A stretch of DNA of 64,000 nt from Varanus komodoensis (GCF_004798865.1 NW_025335409.1:14516421-14580420), one strand, 5' to 3'; positions 35,929 through 47,883 are shown, counted from the stretch's first letter. Made by a program: numbers and translations. Notes: a model not told the origin generated them from the letters alone.

Positions 35929-38189
35929 ACAAGAAGGATGGGACTGAAATCTCTCTGTGAAATACTAAGTTCATCTTGGACACAAATGAAAGGCTTGTTT
36001 TCAGGATCGCCCTGTCACTGGAAAAAAATGAAGAGCTGGAGGTCTGCTGAGAGATCACCTGAACTGACATCATGTTTCCTTTCTCGGGGCTTTTTTGACC
36101 ACAGCCAACAGATTCAGACTCTTTGAGGTTGCTACAACTTGAGGATTACCTTACCACCACTGTGACTTGTGGGTGGGAAGAGGGTGCAGCTCCAAATGAA
36201 AGGCTCTCTTCCGGTACTTTTTTTTTTGGGAGGGAGGGGAGCACGAGGAATGAGGACACTGATCCCAGCCCCACACTCAACTGTATTTGAAGTTAGCTCT
36301 GACTGGTCACAAGGATGATTATGGCTAAGGCCGAGGAATTATTGCTTGGGGCACCTCTGACACCACGTGCCTTCTTGTGGGTGGAAAGGGACACCAGGAC
36401 AGGGCTATCACCTGACAGCTATGCCAACTGGAGGCAGAAGTGGAGCAGTTGCTGTCACAACAAGTTGTGATGCTTTTAATTTTTGCATGGCTCTGGCCAC
36501 AAAAGAAAGCTCTGAAGCCTGTTTTCTGAAGGGTCTTCCCAAATACCCCTCTCGCTGCATCCCCTGGGCTAGACAGGAATGAGGAAGAAAAAAAAAGCTA
36601 TTCAAGTTGGGCTCTTAAGAAACTCTAGGAGATGCAGGAATACACCAAGCTGATTTTGGTGTACTCCAATAAGGTCTTATTTTATCCAAGAAGACCTAAA
36701 TATTTGTTTTTTTCCTGAGCAAGTCTTGTTCTTCTATCTGCTTCATAATTCTATCTTTCATAATACCAATTTAACAAACAGGTGTAAATATTCCTGCCAC
36801 TCCTTGTTGAGTCAACGGTGCAACTAGATAATTTTTGACACTGGACTTTTTGGCATCATGCCTCCCTCCCTGCCTTATTACTTCAGTTGTGAAGCACACC
36901 ACTGCCATTGCTTGCTTGACGACTGCTTCTACATTCCTTATATGCGAGAATGTTTGCCAACTGATTTTTAAAATACTCTGAATGCATGCAGTTTTGCATC
37001 AAGCTCATTTATATGATAGCACCATCATGACTACAGTAATAAAATGGAGTTTGCTTTTGCTAGTTTGATTTTCTCATAACTCGCCACTTTCTGGATGGCC
37101 ACTTGGAGACACCCCAGACTAAGGGACTCTGGTTGCACTGATGGCAGAATAATTACCATTACTAAAAATACAATTACTGTAATATAAAAATAACAGTATC
37201 TACCCCAAGCCCTTGAGAGGTGGTAGACTAAAAATCCACACAAACATATAGTTCTCATACAAAGGAGATCCATTTTCTTATTTAAAATCCCAACTTGTCA
37301 GGAAAAAGTGCAAAGAACATACAGCTCCAAGAAAAACAAGCCTTGTGTCATGTAGTCACTGTTTAATTTTAGCACTGAAAGCATTTGCATATAGTCTTTC
37401 CTCTCCATTTAAAAAGTTGAATATGTGGGTATTAATAATCCAGCACATGTATCTGGAATTTTTTCATTCCTCATGCATAAAATCAAAAGTTAAACATGAG
37501 GAGAAGGGGTTCTCCCTCACACATTATGACAGATAATGTGTCATTACTGTTCTTGCCCTTTGGGAAAACCATTAATCACATCCTTCTAAATAAGAATATA
37601 AAACAATACAAATGAATGGGTGAGAATAGGTATTCATATCAGAGGTACAGTAGGCAAAGAACAGCCGTGATTGTTTTTCAAAGATGAAAATGCCAAGAAA
37701 GAGAAGCAGATGGCTGGCTGGATCATTCTACATACCATATGAGGACACATTCTCTTACTAATACATAACATTAATTAGTCAATCCACACAATATTACAGG
37801 GAAAGATAACAGCAATCATTAATAAAGACATAACAGTTTATTGTTCTTTCACATAAAACAAAAAGGTACCCATCACAAAGAATTGCCCCAAATTTCAATT
37901 GTCTGTTAGCAGAAAACACTTATGCATATTGTGGGCGAGGGAGGGCTCAATGATTACTCTCACGCTGCAATCTTTTGTATTCCCTAAAAAGCTATTGCAG
38001 AGGTTTCCTATCTTCATAAAGATTTTGGGGATGAAGTGGGGGAGCACGGCTGCAGACAGAAGCAAGGGAGAATATCCCTGTGTAAAAGTGGAGGCCACTG
38101 CACCCTGGACCCAGGCCAAGGAGAACAAACTTTAAAGACTTAAATGGTTAGTGCTCAAGGTACTTGAAGGATCATCTCTCATATAAGCC
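35929..38189. other. Intron, nothing recognised
   Basis: 2.3 kb. Open stretches at 36367-36605 on both strands have no recognised similarity. No repeat boundaries seen. Confidence 0.45.
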
Positions 38190-38552
38190 TGTCCATGTTC
38201 AACAGAGCCCTTCTCACCTACCTACCACCAAGTGCAGTCAGTCTAGTGAGTTCTTGGGAAAGACCCTTCTCAGTGGTGATTGCACACTTATGGAATCAAC
38301 TACTGTCAAGGGTTCATCAGGGTACTTCGCTGCAGGACTTTGGGAAATCTCTGAAGACCCCCATCTTCATTAGCCTTCCCATAAATCTAGGCTATTGGAT
38401 TTTACTGGGGGGGATTTTACTGGGGGGGGGGTGTATTTTTATTGATTTCATTTGGTTTTATTTGGCAGTCTCATTTTTTATGGATTTGTATGTTTTTTGT
38501 CTTGTATGCCACCTTGAGAAGATTTCATCCTTAAAGGCAGTTTAGAAATAAT
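38190..38552 (+). mobile_element. L2-like LINE 3' end
   Basis: C-terminal reading traces (RALLTYLPPSAVSLVSSWER, then cagtggtgattgcacactta and atggaatcaac) are followed by a G/T-rich 3' UTR with two gattttactgggggg copies. The end is gccaccttgagaagatttca, then ggcagtttagaaataa. 5'-truncated. Confidence 0.6.
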
Positions 38553-39021
38553 TTTAGACGGGTATACAGAACACCATCTGTTTTACATTTGACACCATGC
38601 AAGTTCTCAACATGCCTGGAGTCTTGATGAAATGAGATCATCTCACCTGTACAGGCAATGTTAGCATACCAGGGGTCCACAGACCAGGAAAATGCTGCAC
38701 CGGCAACGGAGGGCTTGAATTAAACATGACTCCAGGCACATGAAACATCAAATGGCTGTGTTCTTCTTGTAAAACATACAGCTTGCAGACATTACATCTA
38801 TGCCTGAGCCCAACAGCTATAAGCTCAGAGAATAGGAACCATTCATCAACGTACTTCTGTTATGTTAGTACCTCCCTGTCACCACCGTTTCATTATTTTC
38901 ATTTTACAACAGATAAACTGAATTTGCAAGCAGAACATCCCCTTTCTTCTTGCATTGGAAAAACTACCAGTTGCTTTTGCAAGAATGCATTTAGCTAGAA
39001 AGTGTGAGGAGGGAGCATTAC

Positions 39022-39099
39022 CTTGGCTAATTCTTCAATGAAACACACATGGGTAACAGGATCTCTTTTCTTGGACAATACTTTCTGCAGATGTTGCAC
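39022..39099 (-). CDS. COG5: COG5 internal exon 3 of 7 in window ([15 protein letters not shown])
   Basis: The 78-nt exon holds exactly 26 codons in phase 0 at both ends: [19 protein letters not shown], then FIEELAK. Acceptor ttttcag, donor gtaatg. Human has [26 protein letters not shown] at this place, so changes are conservative. Because both ends are phase 0, skipping this exon would keep the frame. The downstream intron is the longest complete one here, 22.1 kb, and carries most of the mobile elements in the window. Confidence 0.95.
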
Positions 39100-39188
39100 C
39101 TGAAAAGGAAATAAGTTTAAATCCAACTTGTTTGTATATTTACAGTGCCCTCATAACATTTCCAAGTGATGTTCAAATGACCAAATAC

Positions 39189-39304
39189 CTGTCCACAAGC
39201 TGCGCAGATTTGATCCATCAGCTTCTCCATATTAGTCCACAGAGCTGCTCTAAAGGCTGCAGTATTTCCTGGTGTTGGCATAGTTGCTCGCCCAGGGCCA
39301 CCAC
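39189..39304 (-). CDS. COG5: COG5 internal exon 2 of 7 in window ([15 protein letters not shown])
   Basis: The 116-nt exon carries two bases completing a split Gly, then 38 codons: [17 protein letters not shown], an [11 protein letters not shown] helix and ACGQ at the end. Acceptor is tttag, donor gtattt. It matches human COG5 [19 protein letters not shown] except for what looks like one extra glycine at the very start (R-G-G-G-P here, R-G-G-P in human as I recall). A GTG/GGT slippage at the exon edge is the likely cause. It is followed after only 89 bp by the next exon, the shortest intron in the window. Confidence 0.96.
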
Positions 39305-39351
39305 CTAAAAGTATTTCAAGAAGAATCTGGCTCGCCTCAAAATGTATTTAT

Positions 39352-39484
39352 TTTTTAAACCACAAATAGATTCAGGGTTAAGGATTTATACTCCTTATTT
39401 ATTTTTAAATTTATATGCCACCCACTAGTCCAAAGGGATTCTCTAGGCAGCTTACAAGAAAACCAATAAAATAATACTTGGGTC
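39352..39484 (-). mobile_element. L2-like LINE 3' tail
   Basis: In the complement, gtaagctgcctagagaatcc and then gggtggcatataaatttaaa, followed by aataaataagg, is the typical 3' end of an L2-type element. It lies in the 1704-bp COG5 intron close to the exon at 39304. Confidence 0.55.
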
Positions 39485-39569
39485 ATTAAGAGTTGGAGCA
39501 ATTTCAAGACAGGAAGTCGAAGCTGAACCAAGGAGGTCATGGTTCAATCTGGTAAGTGGCTGGAACAAG

Positions 39570-39685
39570 GGTGTGCAACTTGTGGTCCTCCTAGTCTTTT
39601 GACCTACTATTCCCAATAGCCTTAGACCTGCATAGCCAACAGTGGGTGATCATGAGAATTACAGGCTGAAACATCTGGGTGGCTT
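39570..39685 (+). mobile_element. Palindromic reptile MITE, diverged
   Basis: Left arm gtgtgcaacttgtggtcctc and a right arm ending caggctgaaacatctgggtg. The centre has attcccaatagccttagacc. This follows the layout of a common reptile foldback repeat (gtggccctccagatgttt arms). Same broad family as 39937. Confidence 0.5.
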
Positions 39686-39936
39686 AGTTTAAATCCTCAG
39701 GCAGCCATGAAATTCATTCCATGGTACTGTGCAGGTTACTAGCTCTATGCAGTTTTTCAAAGACTCATATGATTAGCATAATGGGAAGGCAGACTGGAGG
39801 CAGACTTGTTGGACCCACCCATTCCACTATATCTCCACCATGCTCCCTGCTCTGACTGGGGAGCTATTTCTAACTTGCATGAAGCCCTCATGAGGACAGC
39901 AGATACCCCACTATTCTCTGCTAACATCTATAGGAG

Positions 39937-40066
39937 CCTTCCTCAACCTTGGGTCCTACATGTGATTTGAACTTCAATGCCCATCAGCCTTAGGTGGCAT
40001 GGCCAGTGGTCAGGCATGCTGGAAGTGGTAGGCCAAAACATCTGGAGGGTGCCTGGTTGGGGAAGG
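39937..40066 (+). mobile_element. Palindromic reptile MITE
   Basis: Inverted ends ccttcctcaaccttgggtcc and gggtgcctggttggggaagg. Inner arms cttcaatgcccatcagcc and ccaaaacatctggagg; centre ggtggcatggccagtggtca. Target duplication not resolved, so the superfamily is left open. Confidence 0.65.
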
Positions 40067-41008
40067 TGGATCCTGAGTGCAGTGGCTAGGCGACAGGGAC
40101 AGCAAGCACATCCCACTCTATTCACATTTATGTAAGACAGAAACGAACACTGAATAGGGTTATTATACTTCTACCTAAGCTATCTCCCAAGGATGCTGTG
40201 ATGATAAAATGGGACTGGTCCTATAAAATTGGCCTAAGTATCTTGGTGCATGAATAAGATAGAGGTATAATTAAAAATATAATTAGTAACTCCCCCATCA
40301 AAAACGGTTGTCTTGCATAAATGTCAGCATATAGTCAAGAACTTCAGCAATAGACTTTTGTGTGAGTTAAGCAAGCTTAATTATGGAAATGTCCTAAAAT
40401 ACATCAATAACCCAACTTTATATTGCATTCAAAAACTTGCACAAAGAGTGGCCCAAACCCTTATGTTACAACTCCAAGCACAGGAGTTATTCTCTTTCCC
40501 TGATCGAGATGTCATATTGTTTGAAAAAGGGCAGCACAAGGTTAAAAAACTTTCCAAAGAGCAACATAATGCAATGTATCATGTTAGCTAGAATAGGAGG
40601 CACAAGTCAAACTACTATCAATGCAAGTCCAATGTGCTGCTGCACTTCCCAAGACTTCTATTTCTGAAGAAGGAACTTGCTTCTGCTAACATTCTGCTGT
40701 TAGTAAATAGGGTACACCAGCTGTTGACATGGCTTGAAATTTCAGTCAAAGAAAAACATCATGCTGAAACATTAAGTGAAACACATTTGAGTTAAGAATG
40801 ACCTGGAAATAGGCCAACTCATTTACCTCAATGTGACTTTTCCACATTGCAATTTGCATCACATAAAGAGAAAACAGCTTACCCTACAGTCAAGTGTGAT
40901 GAAGATTAATTAGAAATATGCAGAACTGTGCTATAACCCAATTAGGAGGATATTGTGTTAAACTACCAGGCACTGTTCTTTTACTATAGTAAAAAAAAAA
41001 CACAGTAC
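40067..41008. other. COG5 intron, nothing recognised
   Basis: 0.9 kb between the MITE and the COG5 exon at 41009. No element supported. Confidence 0.5.
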
Positions 41009-41174
41009 CTCTAACCACTGTGTGAGAGGGCTGAGTCAAAACCTTAATATCCAAGGCATTGTTGATGTTCTCCTCCAAACTCATGCAATATCCATCCAGA
41101 ACATTGGCAATTGTGACTTTCAAAGTTCCAAGATTATAGAAAACTTGAAGAGCGGTGCCTACTTGAGTTGGATT
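41009..41174 (-). CDS. COG5: COG5 internal exon 1 of 7 in window (starts [10 protein letters not shown])
   Basis: The 166-nt exon encodes 55 codons plus one base, from [19 protein letters not shown] through [11 protein letters not shown] to VVR. It is nearly identical to the human segment following the ETQ that ends the previous exon, so the phase-0 entry is as expected. On the minus strand the acceptor is atctag before AAT and the donor is gtactg after the G of a split glycine codon. The region is part of the elongated helical-rod structure typical of CATCHR-family tethering subunits; no catalytic residues are expected. A run of ten A (T in the transcript) lies just inside the downstream intron. 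The next upstream exon (ending LLEQGLETQ in human) was searched for by eye up to 64000 and not seen. Confidence 0.96.
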
Positions 41175-41461
41175 CTAGATGTGGGAAAGAAAAAAGGCAG
41201 CAAATGGAGCAAGTATTGGTTAAATTTTAACTATGGAACAACTTGGTCATCAGTGAACTATATTTCAATATTTGTATGTTTCACTTATTCTGCTTCATTT
41301 TGTTCATATCAAGTTTATAGAATTGTTCACTGCTCAAAAGAGTTTTCGTCTAACTAATCAGCCTCTACTACAAAAAGTATTCACTAAAGAGTTACATTTA
41401 AATATATTTGCAGATGATCAAACCACAATATAAAAGTCCATTTCTGAAAAGCATTTAGATG

Positions 41462-41650
41462 ACTACTGGACACAGTAGCTAAAATATTGGACTGGGACCT
41501 GGGAGATCTGAGTTCTAGTCCCCATACATAAAGGAGCTCACTGGTGGCTTTTGGCTAGTCACGGACTCTCAGCTTATGGAGGAGAATTATGTAAGTCACC
41601 TTGCATTTCCTTTAAAAGGAAAATGGTGGGATATAAATGTAATATAATTA
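41462..41650 (+). mobile_element. tRNA-derived SINE (Sauria-SINE-like), diverged
   Basis: ggacacagtagctaaaatat head, gatctgagttctagtcccc B box, ttttggctagtcacggactc, then tatgtaagtcaccttgcatt and the tail ggtgggatataaatgtaata. The middle is shortened relative to 3041. Confidence 0.7.
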
Positions 41651-42849
41651 GAGTAACAAAAGGATCCCTGCCAAGTTGCATAAATGTTAGTCCCATTGCA
41701 ATAAACTACTTGGAAACAAAAGAAATGACTTCCTGTTTGTATTTTCCTAAGGCCTTTCTCCTCTATTTTTCTCTATGGAAAAAATGTAACTCTGGGGAAC
41801 AGTGTGGGTAGAGGAATGAGGAATTCTTGTGTAGGATTAAGATAAAGATTTTAATGTAAACAATCTACAGACATAGAGAACAACTTTTGTATATACGGGA
41901 GAGTTCAAAGTTTCCAATGTTCTTACAAAGTTTGATTTGATGGCATATATTTTGCTAATTGATAATATTAGGGTTGTATTAGACTGTTTCTATAAAACAC
42001 TTAATTTCATTCCCCACAAAGTTGGTGTGTCCAGTGGTGTGTTGCTGTGTACTTTTCTTTAGTACTTCCCAAATGCAAATAACCAAGACATATGTGCTTA
42101 GACAGCATAAGGTGCAACAAGGTTGTCTCTCTCATTCTCTCACTCTTTTTTGTATTCAGTATATTTGCACTTTTACACTCTACTAAAATAGAGTGGTTCT
42201 TACTTCTGAATGAACATGCTTCAGATTCTTTTATATAAACTGTCTTGAAATGGTTGTTGCCCTAAAAGCTGGTCTGGAAAAATATATAAAACTGCTTAAC
42301 ATGTCTTAGATACATCAAAAAATAGAAGTTTACACACTAACTTATAAATTAGCATTTTATATTAAAGCACTGAAATCAGTTTAGGTTTGATAAGAATGCA
42401 ACTACTACATAGTAGTACATCTCTAGAACAATATGCAAGTAACTTATTCAGCCCCAAAGCTACAAGCAAACATTTAAAGATGCCAATTTTTAAATACACC
42501 CAGCATTTCAAAGTTTCCCATCTTTAAAATAAACAGCAGTGTTAATATTTTGTTTCTCATTTCCTGTAGCAGTAGTACACCAGCCAAAATAAAGCTTCAG
42601 TTAATAAACAAGTGAGCCCAGTATTTAACATGAAAAGTTATATCTAAAGATATAGAAAGTGTATCTCACATTTAACTATAACAGTATTTAATTCCCATAT
42701 AAATTAAAAATACAAACCAGCAACAGTTAAAACCATAACATGGACATCTTACTATTTTTCATTTTCATTTTTTTAAGTATCTAGGATATGAAATGAAATG
42801 CAGAACAAAACATCCAAGTCCTTAAGACTTATTTAAAGCAGAGAGGAAG
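41651..42849. other. Intron, nothing recognised
   Basis: 1.2 kb AT-rich sequence, no element supported. Confidence 0.5.
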
Positions 42850-43080
42850 CCAGGCATACCTCTCAGTGAATGGCACTTCATAAGGATAAGGCCACCACAG
42901 AAAAATCTCTGTCACTTCTGCTCTCCAAGTTATAGGTACTTGTGGTGGGCATGTGAGCAGGCTCAGGTAGATTCACACAAGTGCAGGTAGTTCACTTGAG
43001 CTGTCTGAAGGCTTTTAAGGCATTAAAGGTAATATCCACACTTTCAATTGGGCCTCAAAGCACAGTAAGAACCAGCACAC
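42850..43080 (-). mobile_element. L2-like LINE C-terminal fragment, old
   Basis: gaaggcttttaaggcattaa, then tccacactttcaattgggcc, parallels ttagggctttataggtcat, then acaccttgaattgggccc, in the better copy at 44208-44255. This gives strand and family. Strongly diverged and partly lost. Confidence 0.5.
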
Positions 43081-43511
43081 GCCTGGCACAGAATCTGATC
43101 ACCCAGGTCCTATCTGATCTAAAGCTACAGAGAGCAGGCTTCATACCACTTGACGAAGTCCTGGTGGACAATATTACATGGGAAAATTTGTGGCAGTAAG
43201 AGTTGTAAGCCAGGAGCATCACCTCAGAGTAAGCCTTAAGATGGCTTTTTGCCCCTTGTTGCATTCTCTGAATATTAGTGCATACCATCGATATAGCCCT
43301 GCAATTGGGTCAAGGATGCCTCGGAGCATACATGGTGATGGTCTGTCCATCTCCTCATTTGAAGCAAAGACCAGGACCACAGCAGAACTGCAAGCTACAA
43401 GTGCAGGAAACTCCGCAGGAGATCTCAGGAAGTATTATGCTAATGGGCAGGTTTTAAATAGACAGATATAGATTCACCTGCTCCTGCTGATTGAATTGCT
43501 GAACTTGGTTC

Positions 43512-43624
43512 ACAAAGCCTACTTCACAGGGTTGTTGTGGGGATACAATGGAGATGAGGGCCATGTGACCATGTAAGTCTTCTTGCAAGAGGAAAAATGA
43601 GAGGATATAAATGTAATGAGGATG
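43512..43624 (+). mobile_element. 3' half of a Sauria-SINE-like SINE
   Basis: cacaaagcctacttcacagg, then gttgttgtggggatacaatg and catgtaagtcttcttgcaag, with tail aggatataaatgtaatgagg. This matches the 3' halves of the other copies; the tRNA head is missing. Confidence 0.65.
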
Positions 43625-43681
43625 AAATAAAATGATCAGTTGGGCACACTTAATCAGATAATGGTCTATGAAAATGGAGCT

Positions 43682-43682
43682 A

Positions 43683-43730
<48 letters not shown>

Positions 43731-44408
43731 ATTTCTATGCCGCCCCTTGCCGAAACCTCGGGGCGGCTTACAACACGATAAAATACATTGAAATACAATA
43801 GCACATAATAAATTACCATTAAATACAAAAATACAAAAAATACATTGATTTACAAATATAAGATTAAAATTATCAGTATAAATTAAGTAAATAAAAATAT
43901 AGGAGGAGATAGAGAAGGAAGAAGAAGCTGCCCTGGCCAGATCATATGTTTTAACAATTAAAATGATGTTTAAATAAAAAGGTCTTTACCTGGCGCCAAA
44001 AAACCAGTAACGACGGTGCCAGGCGGACCTCTTTGGGGAGTGAATTCCATAGGTTGGGTGCCACCGCAGAGAAAGCCCTCCTCCGAGTACTTACTCTCCT
44101 AATTTCTTTCATGGAGGGTTCCCGGAGAAGGGACTCTCCCGCAGATCTCAAAGGGCGGTCGGGCATATACAGACGTAAGCGCTCGTTCAGGTAGCCAGGA
44201 CCCAAGCCGTTTAGGGCTTTATAGGTCATAATCAACACCTTGAATTGGGCCCGGGCTTCAATGGGAAGCCAGTGAAGCTGACGGAGGACTGGAGTCATGT
44301 GAGCATAACGCCCCGTCCCCGTCAGCAACCTGGCAGCTCTATTTTGCACCAATTGAAGTGTTCGGACTGTCTTCAGGGGAAGCCCCACGTAAAGCGTGTT
44401 ACAGAAGT
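43682..44408 (-). mobile_element. L2-type LINE, 5'-truncated, with intact C-terminal reading
   Basis: An uninterrupted 145-codon minus-strand frame (44388-43951) reads LPLKTVRTLQLVQNRAARLL, then TPVLRQLHWLPIEARAQFK, TYKALNGLGPGYLNERL, NLWNSLPKEVR and VKTFLFKHHFNC. This is the C-terminal domain of L2-like (Jockey-superfamily) ORF2 proteins. A ~200-bp 3' UTR follows with gtaagccgccccgaggtttc, ending in an (AAT)n tail on the minus strand. It lacks the reverse transcriptase. Absence of stops marks it as the youngest L2-type copy here. Confidence 0.9.
43685..43729 (+). repeat. (ATT)n microsatellite, LINE tail
   Basis: About fifteen ATT units. It is the 3' tail of the minus-strand L2 copy rather than an independent microsatellite. 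Confidence 0.97.
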
Positions 44409-44527
44409 TTCTAAGCTTTCCTACCAGAAATCACACTCCACTACAAGAAACGAAGTTGAATGATGGGCAGCCTCTCTTGTCCTGAACTTAGCCAGACAGT
44501 GCAATCAGTTTCCAGAGAAACGCTTGG

Positions 44528-44872
44528 AAGGTAGCAACAAAAAAGAGGGTCTTCTCAGCAATGCTCCCCCGAATACAGAATGCTTTCCTCATGCCATCAC
44601 TGTCTCCTTTTCGGTGACAGGTTAAGATTGTCCTCTGCTCCCAAGATGGGGATGGCATATGAAGAAGAATTATGTCAGTAGTTTTTAAGAGGTTCAGTAC
44701 CTTACTATAAAATATTTTAGCTGTTTAAATTGTTGCCTATCAGGCATTTTATATTATGTATGTTATGTTTTTCTTATCTCTAACTGTGATTTGTATTTTT
44801 TCTGTGAAATCCCCAGAGAGCTTTGGCTATTGGACGGTATAGAAATGAAATTAAATGAAATAAATAGAACTC
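44528..44872 (+). mobile_element. L2-like LINE 3' end, opposite orientation
   Basis: ggtagcaacaaaaaagaggg, tcttctcagcaatgctcccc and aatacagaatgctttcctca are a decayed AFSAVAP.LWN.LP-type reading. The 3' UTR follows with tttggctattggacggtata and an aatgaaataaata tail. It lies back to back with the copy at 43682. Confidence 0.65.
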
Positions 44873-44879
44873 CTGGCAG

Positions 44880-47186
44880 GTGTATTGAGCTACATATTAA
44901 GAGAGACAGAACCACAGTTATCATAGCAGCCATGAACTCTTGAGTTGCTGCAGACATGGGGTGCATTAAAAGGATTACTAAAAGCAGATGTAACCTTTCA
45001 GTGTTCTTTATATACTCTGTCAAATAGGTAAATTAAAACAGGTGAATTTCTCCCCTCTTCCCTCCCATTCCACTCATTCTTATTTGCATTAATTATTTGA
45101 GTAAAGACATACTCCCAGAACTATTACTATGAAATACAAAGATGTAATCTTGCATATATGCCATAAATTTAAGCAAGGTCCTTCTGCTTCAATATGCAAT
45201 TACTCCAAATTTAATGAGTAGCCTCCGCAGAAAACAAGCTAGAGAACCTATTGGTCTAAAGGGGAGTATGCATAGAAGAAATAAATAAAATCAGATTATT
45301 AAAAAAATGCTTCCCTTACAGGACTTCAAGCTTCACTGGGTACAGTTTTGACCCTGCTATACACAGATGTCGTCTATTCATGCTGTGTGTATATTCCAAG
45401 CTCACCTAATTTCATTATTTCTGAACCTGTTAAGAATCAAACAGTCAGTAGTACAAAACATACATGGAATTGCAAAGACTGGGAAAAATAATTTAACATG
45501 AGTGATCTTATTAGGAAGGGGATCAGTTTTAACAAATATTAACCTTATTTTTTAAATGAGCTAGAGAAATATAAGGGTGGCAGATTACATACTTGTAACA
45601 AACTACACAGGATTATAAATACGTACAGGGTCTAGTCTTCATATCCAAGTAAATTAGCAGAACAGCATATAGTTTTCATTTTTAGATATGATATGATATA
45701 ACTCAATTAAATATTAATACTTTGTTGTTATTTCCTGGAGACTGGGCAGAATTTGAGGTTGTGTCTTGATGAGTGGCTGGAGCCGTAAGAATCAACCAGC
45801 TGTATAAATAGCCATGTTACTGCTTAACATCAAAATGTACTGCATCCTGATGCTTCTGAAACAGACCTAAGATTTCATATTTGGTTGGCTGGTTGGACCC
45901 TACTAGAAATGATCCCTGTCACCAAATACATCATTGCAGTGTCATTCAAAGTTGTAACAAAGTAACGGAATGACTGAAGGTGAATCATGCAGACAGCATC
46001 TTAAATGCAGTTCTGACTGTGCAAATCTAGGCATATAATGTCTAGCAGGACACTCTTGGTATATTTATGCTGTCTTGATTGGAGAGATGAGACAGGGTAT
46101 AAATGAATTAGTTAGGATGGTAAATCAGCATGAAGCACAGTGGTCAGACCTGCAAGATGCCTACTAATTATACTTCTCTGTGGGATTGGCGCAAGGCGCA
46201 CTAATACAAATTTGATTCCTTTGAACATGCAGCTGCATATTTAAATTTGTATTCTATGCAATGCTAAGATGATTACACAAACTTGCTTTCATGAATAAGC
46301 TGAAAAAAGTTCATCTATCCATAAATAGATACTACTTGTGTTAATACAGCCATTGCACTTGTAAGTTTTAGATTCAAGGGATCTTCTTTTAATACTCTCT
46401 AAAGCAATAGCTATCTCTGAATTATATCTCTTTGAGTAGCTCTTGTTCTTGATGTCCTTTGGGCAACCTGCCATGGCAATGCAGATTAACCCCTGGGGAA
46501 AAATGAGTAGGACCAGGACATGGAATAAATAGGTATTTAAACATTACTGATCAAGGTTCCCAATTAAAAATGATGTGCTGAATAAAAGGAGGAGAACTAG
46601 ATGTTTAAATAACAATAATAGATTTAAAAAAATCAATGGTGCTATTTTTAATACATGTTTAATGTGCCATGATTAGACAAGAGAGACCTACTCACATATT
46701 TTGAAGGTAGGGGAAAAGGGAAACGAGTGAGCTGTCATAAAAATAGGAAAATAAAATGAAATCCTCTTTGAAATGACAATAAAAGCAACTCCCTAAAGAT
46801 GAGAATTGGAATGTGATATTTGTTACACAGCATGGGAAAGCAGACTAGCATCTGCAAATGTTCAGTTATCCACTCACTAAATCCTTATTTATAATTTTGC
46901 ATTTATGACTCACAGACAACTACTAACTCAGTCATACAAACCATGGCTCTCCATTTAATGTGGTGGTTTGGGTGAAACAGGATGAAGAATCTCACTAACA
47001 CTAAAAGAAAAGCACATTGCAAAAAGAGGCAATGTTCATTTATTTAGACTTCAGTACCTATGTAACCAACTTATAGAGGATAAAACTTCCTTTCTGTTGA
47101 TGAATTTGCATTTACAGTTTTTTTGCAGTGCAACTGAAAGCAGATATTAGACTGTATGATTGTATAAGCTGTTCTCAATTCATTAC
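44880..47186. other. Intron, nothing recognised
   Basis: 2.3 kb AT-rich sequence; no supported repeat, exon or RNA. Confidence 0.5.
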
Positions 47187-47738
47187 ATAAGAACATAAGA
47201 AGCACTGTACTAGATCAGATCAAAGGCCATCTTTGCAGCAGCAAAGCAGGTTCTTCTGCGAAGTCCAGAAGCAAGACATGCAGGCAACAGGGAGTACTAC
47301 CAGTACTCTGTCCCTGGTAGTAGAGGTGATATACTAATAGCAACTGATAGACACATCTTTCATTTATTTGTCTAAACCCTTTTTAAACAAGGTTAGTGGT
47401 CATCACTCCATCTTACAGCAGTCAATCTGTAACTCTCACTGTGTGAAGAAGTACTTCCATTTATCTGTCCTGAATCTCCTATAATTTTGATTCACTGGAT
47501 GATCCCTGATTCTAGTATCATGAGAAGAAAAGTTCTTCCTATTTGTATTTTGTGCTCCATGCATCACATGTGTGCCCCCTTACCCAAGAATCCCACACAT
47601 TCCAATTTATGACTTGTTCCAGCCTCTTGATAATTTTCTTTGCCTTTTGCTGCACATTTTCCAGCTTCTCAATCTTTTTTTGAGGTACAGTAACCAAAAA
47701 TGTAGAAAGCATTCAAAGTGTTGTCAGACCACAAATTG

Positions 47739-47883
47739 TATTTATTTGTTTTAAATTTCTTATATACCATCTAATTATTGTAAAATCTCAAGACAGTTTA
47801 CATAGAAAGACAAACCGTTTAACCGTATATTAAACCGTTATTACTAATGGTTTATACTATAAACCGTTAGTTAAAAACTCCTA
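47739..47883 (-). mobile_element. L2-like LINE tail inserted into the CR1 copy
   Basis: The complement gives actgtcttgagattttacaa, then gatggtatataagaaattta, and aaacaaataaata, an L2-type 3' tail. It splits the CR1 reading between accacaaattg and gcaagggcatttgtgatatt. Near its inner end the sequence ctaatggtttatactataaa can pair with itself. Confidence 0.55.

Larger units (their letters stand above)
9987..41174 (-). other. COG5: COG5 gene body visible in this window (central exons and introns, partial gene)
   Basis: Seven coding exons on the minus strand form one continuous frame of 909 nt (303 codons), starting and ending in phase 0, each bounded by AG and GT. COG5 is a subunit of lobe B of the conserved oligomeric Golgi complex, a cytosolic tethering complex that captures retrograde vesicles inside the Golgi and so keeps glycosyltransferases in place. 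The peptides match the mammalian COG5 order I remember, from about residue 255 to 557 of roughly 840. Exons for the N-terminal 250 residues lie beyond 64000 (the intron there exceeds 22.8 kb). Those for the C-terminal 280 lie before position 1 (that intron exceeds 9.9 kb). Introns in transcription order: 1704, 89, 22077, 4410, 1569 and 430 bp. Confidence 0.95.

Noticed and set aside
43681-43730. Regular repeat resembling an array
   Set aside because: A plain (ATT)n LINE tail; no spacers, so not CRISPR-like.
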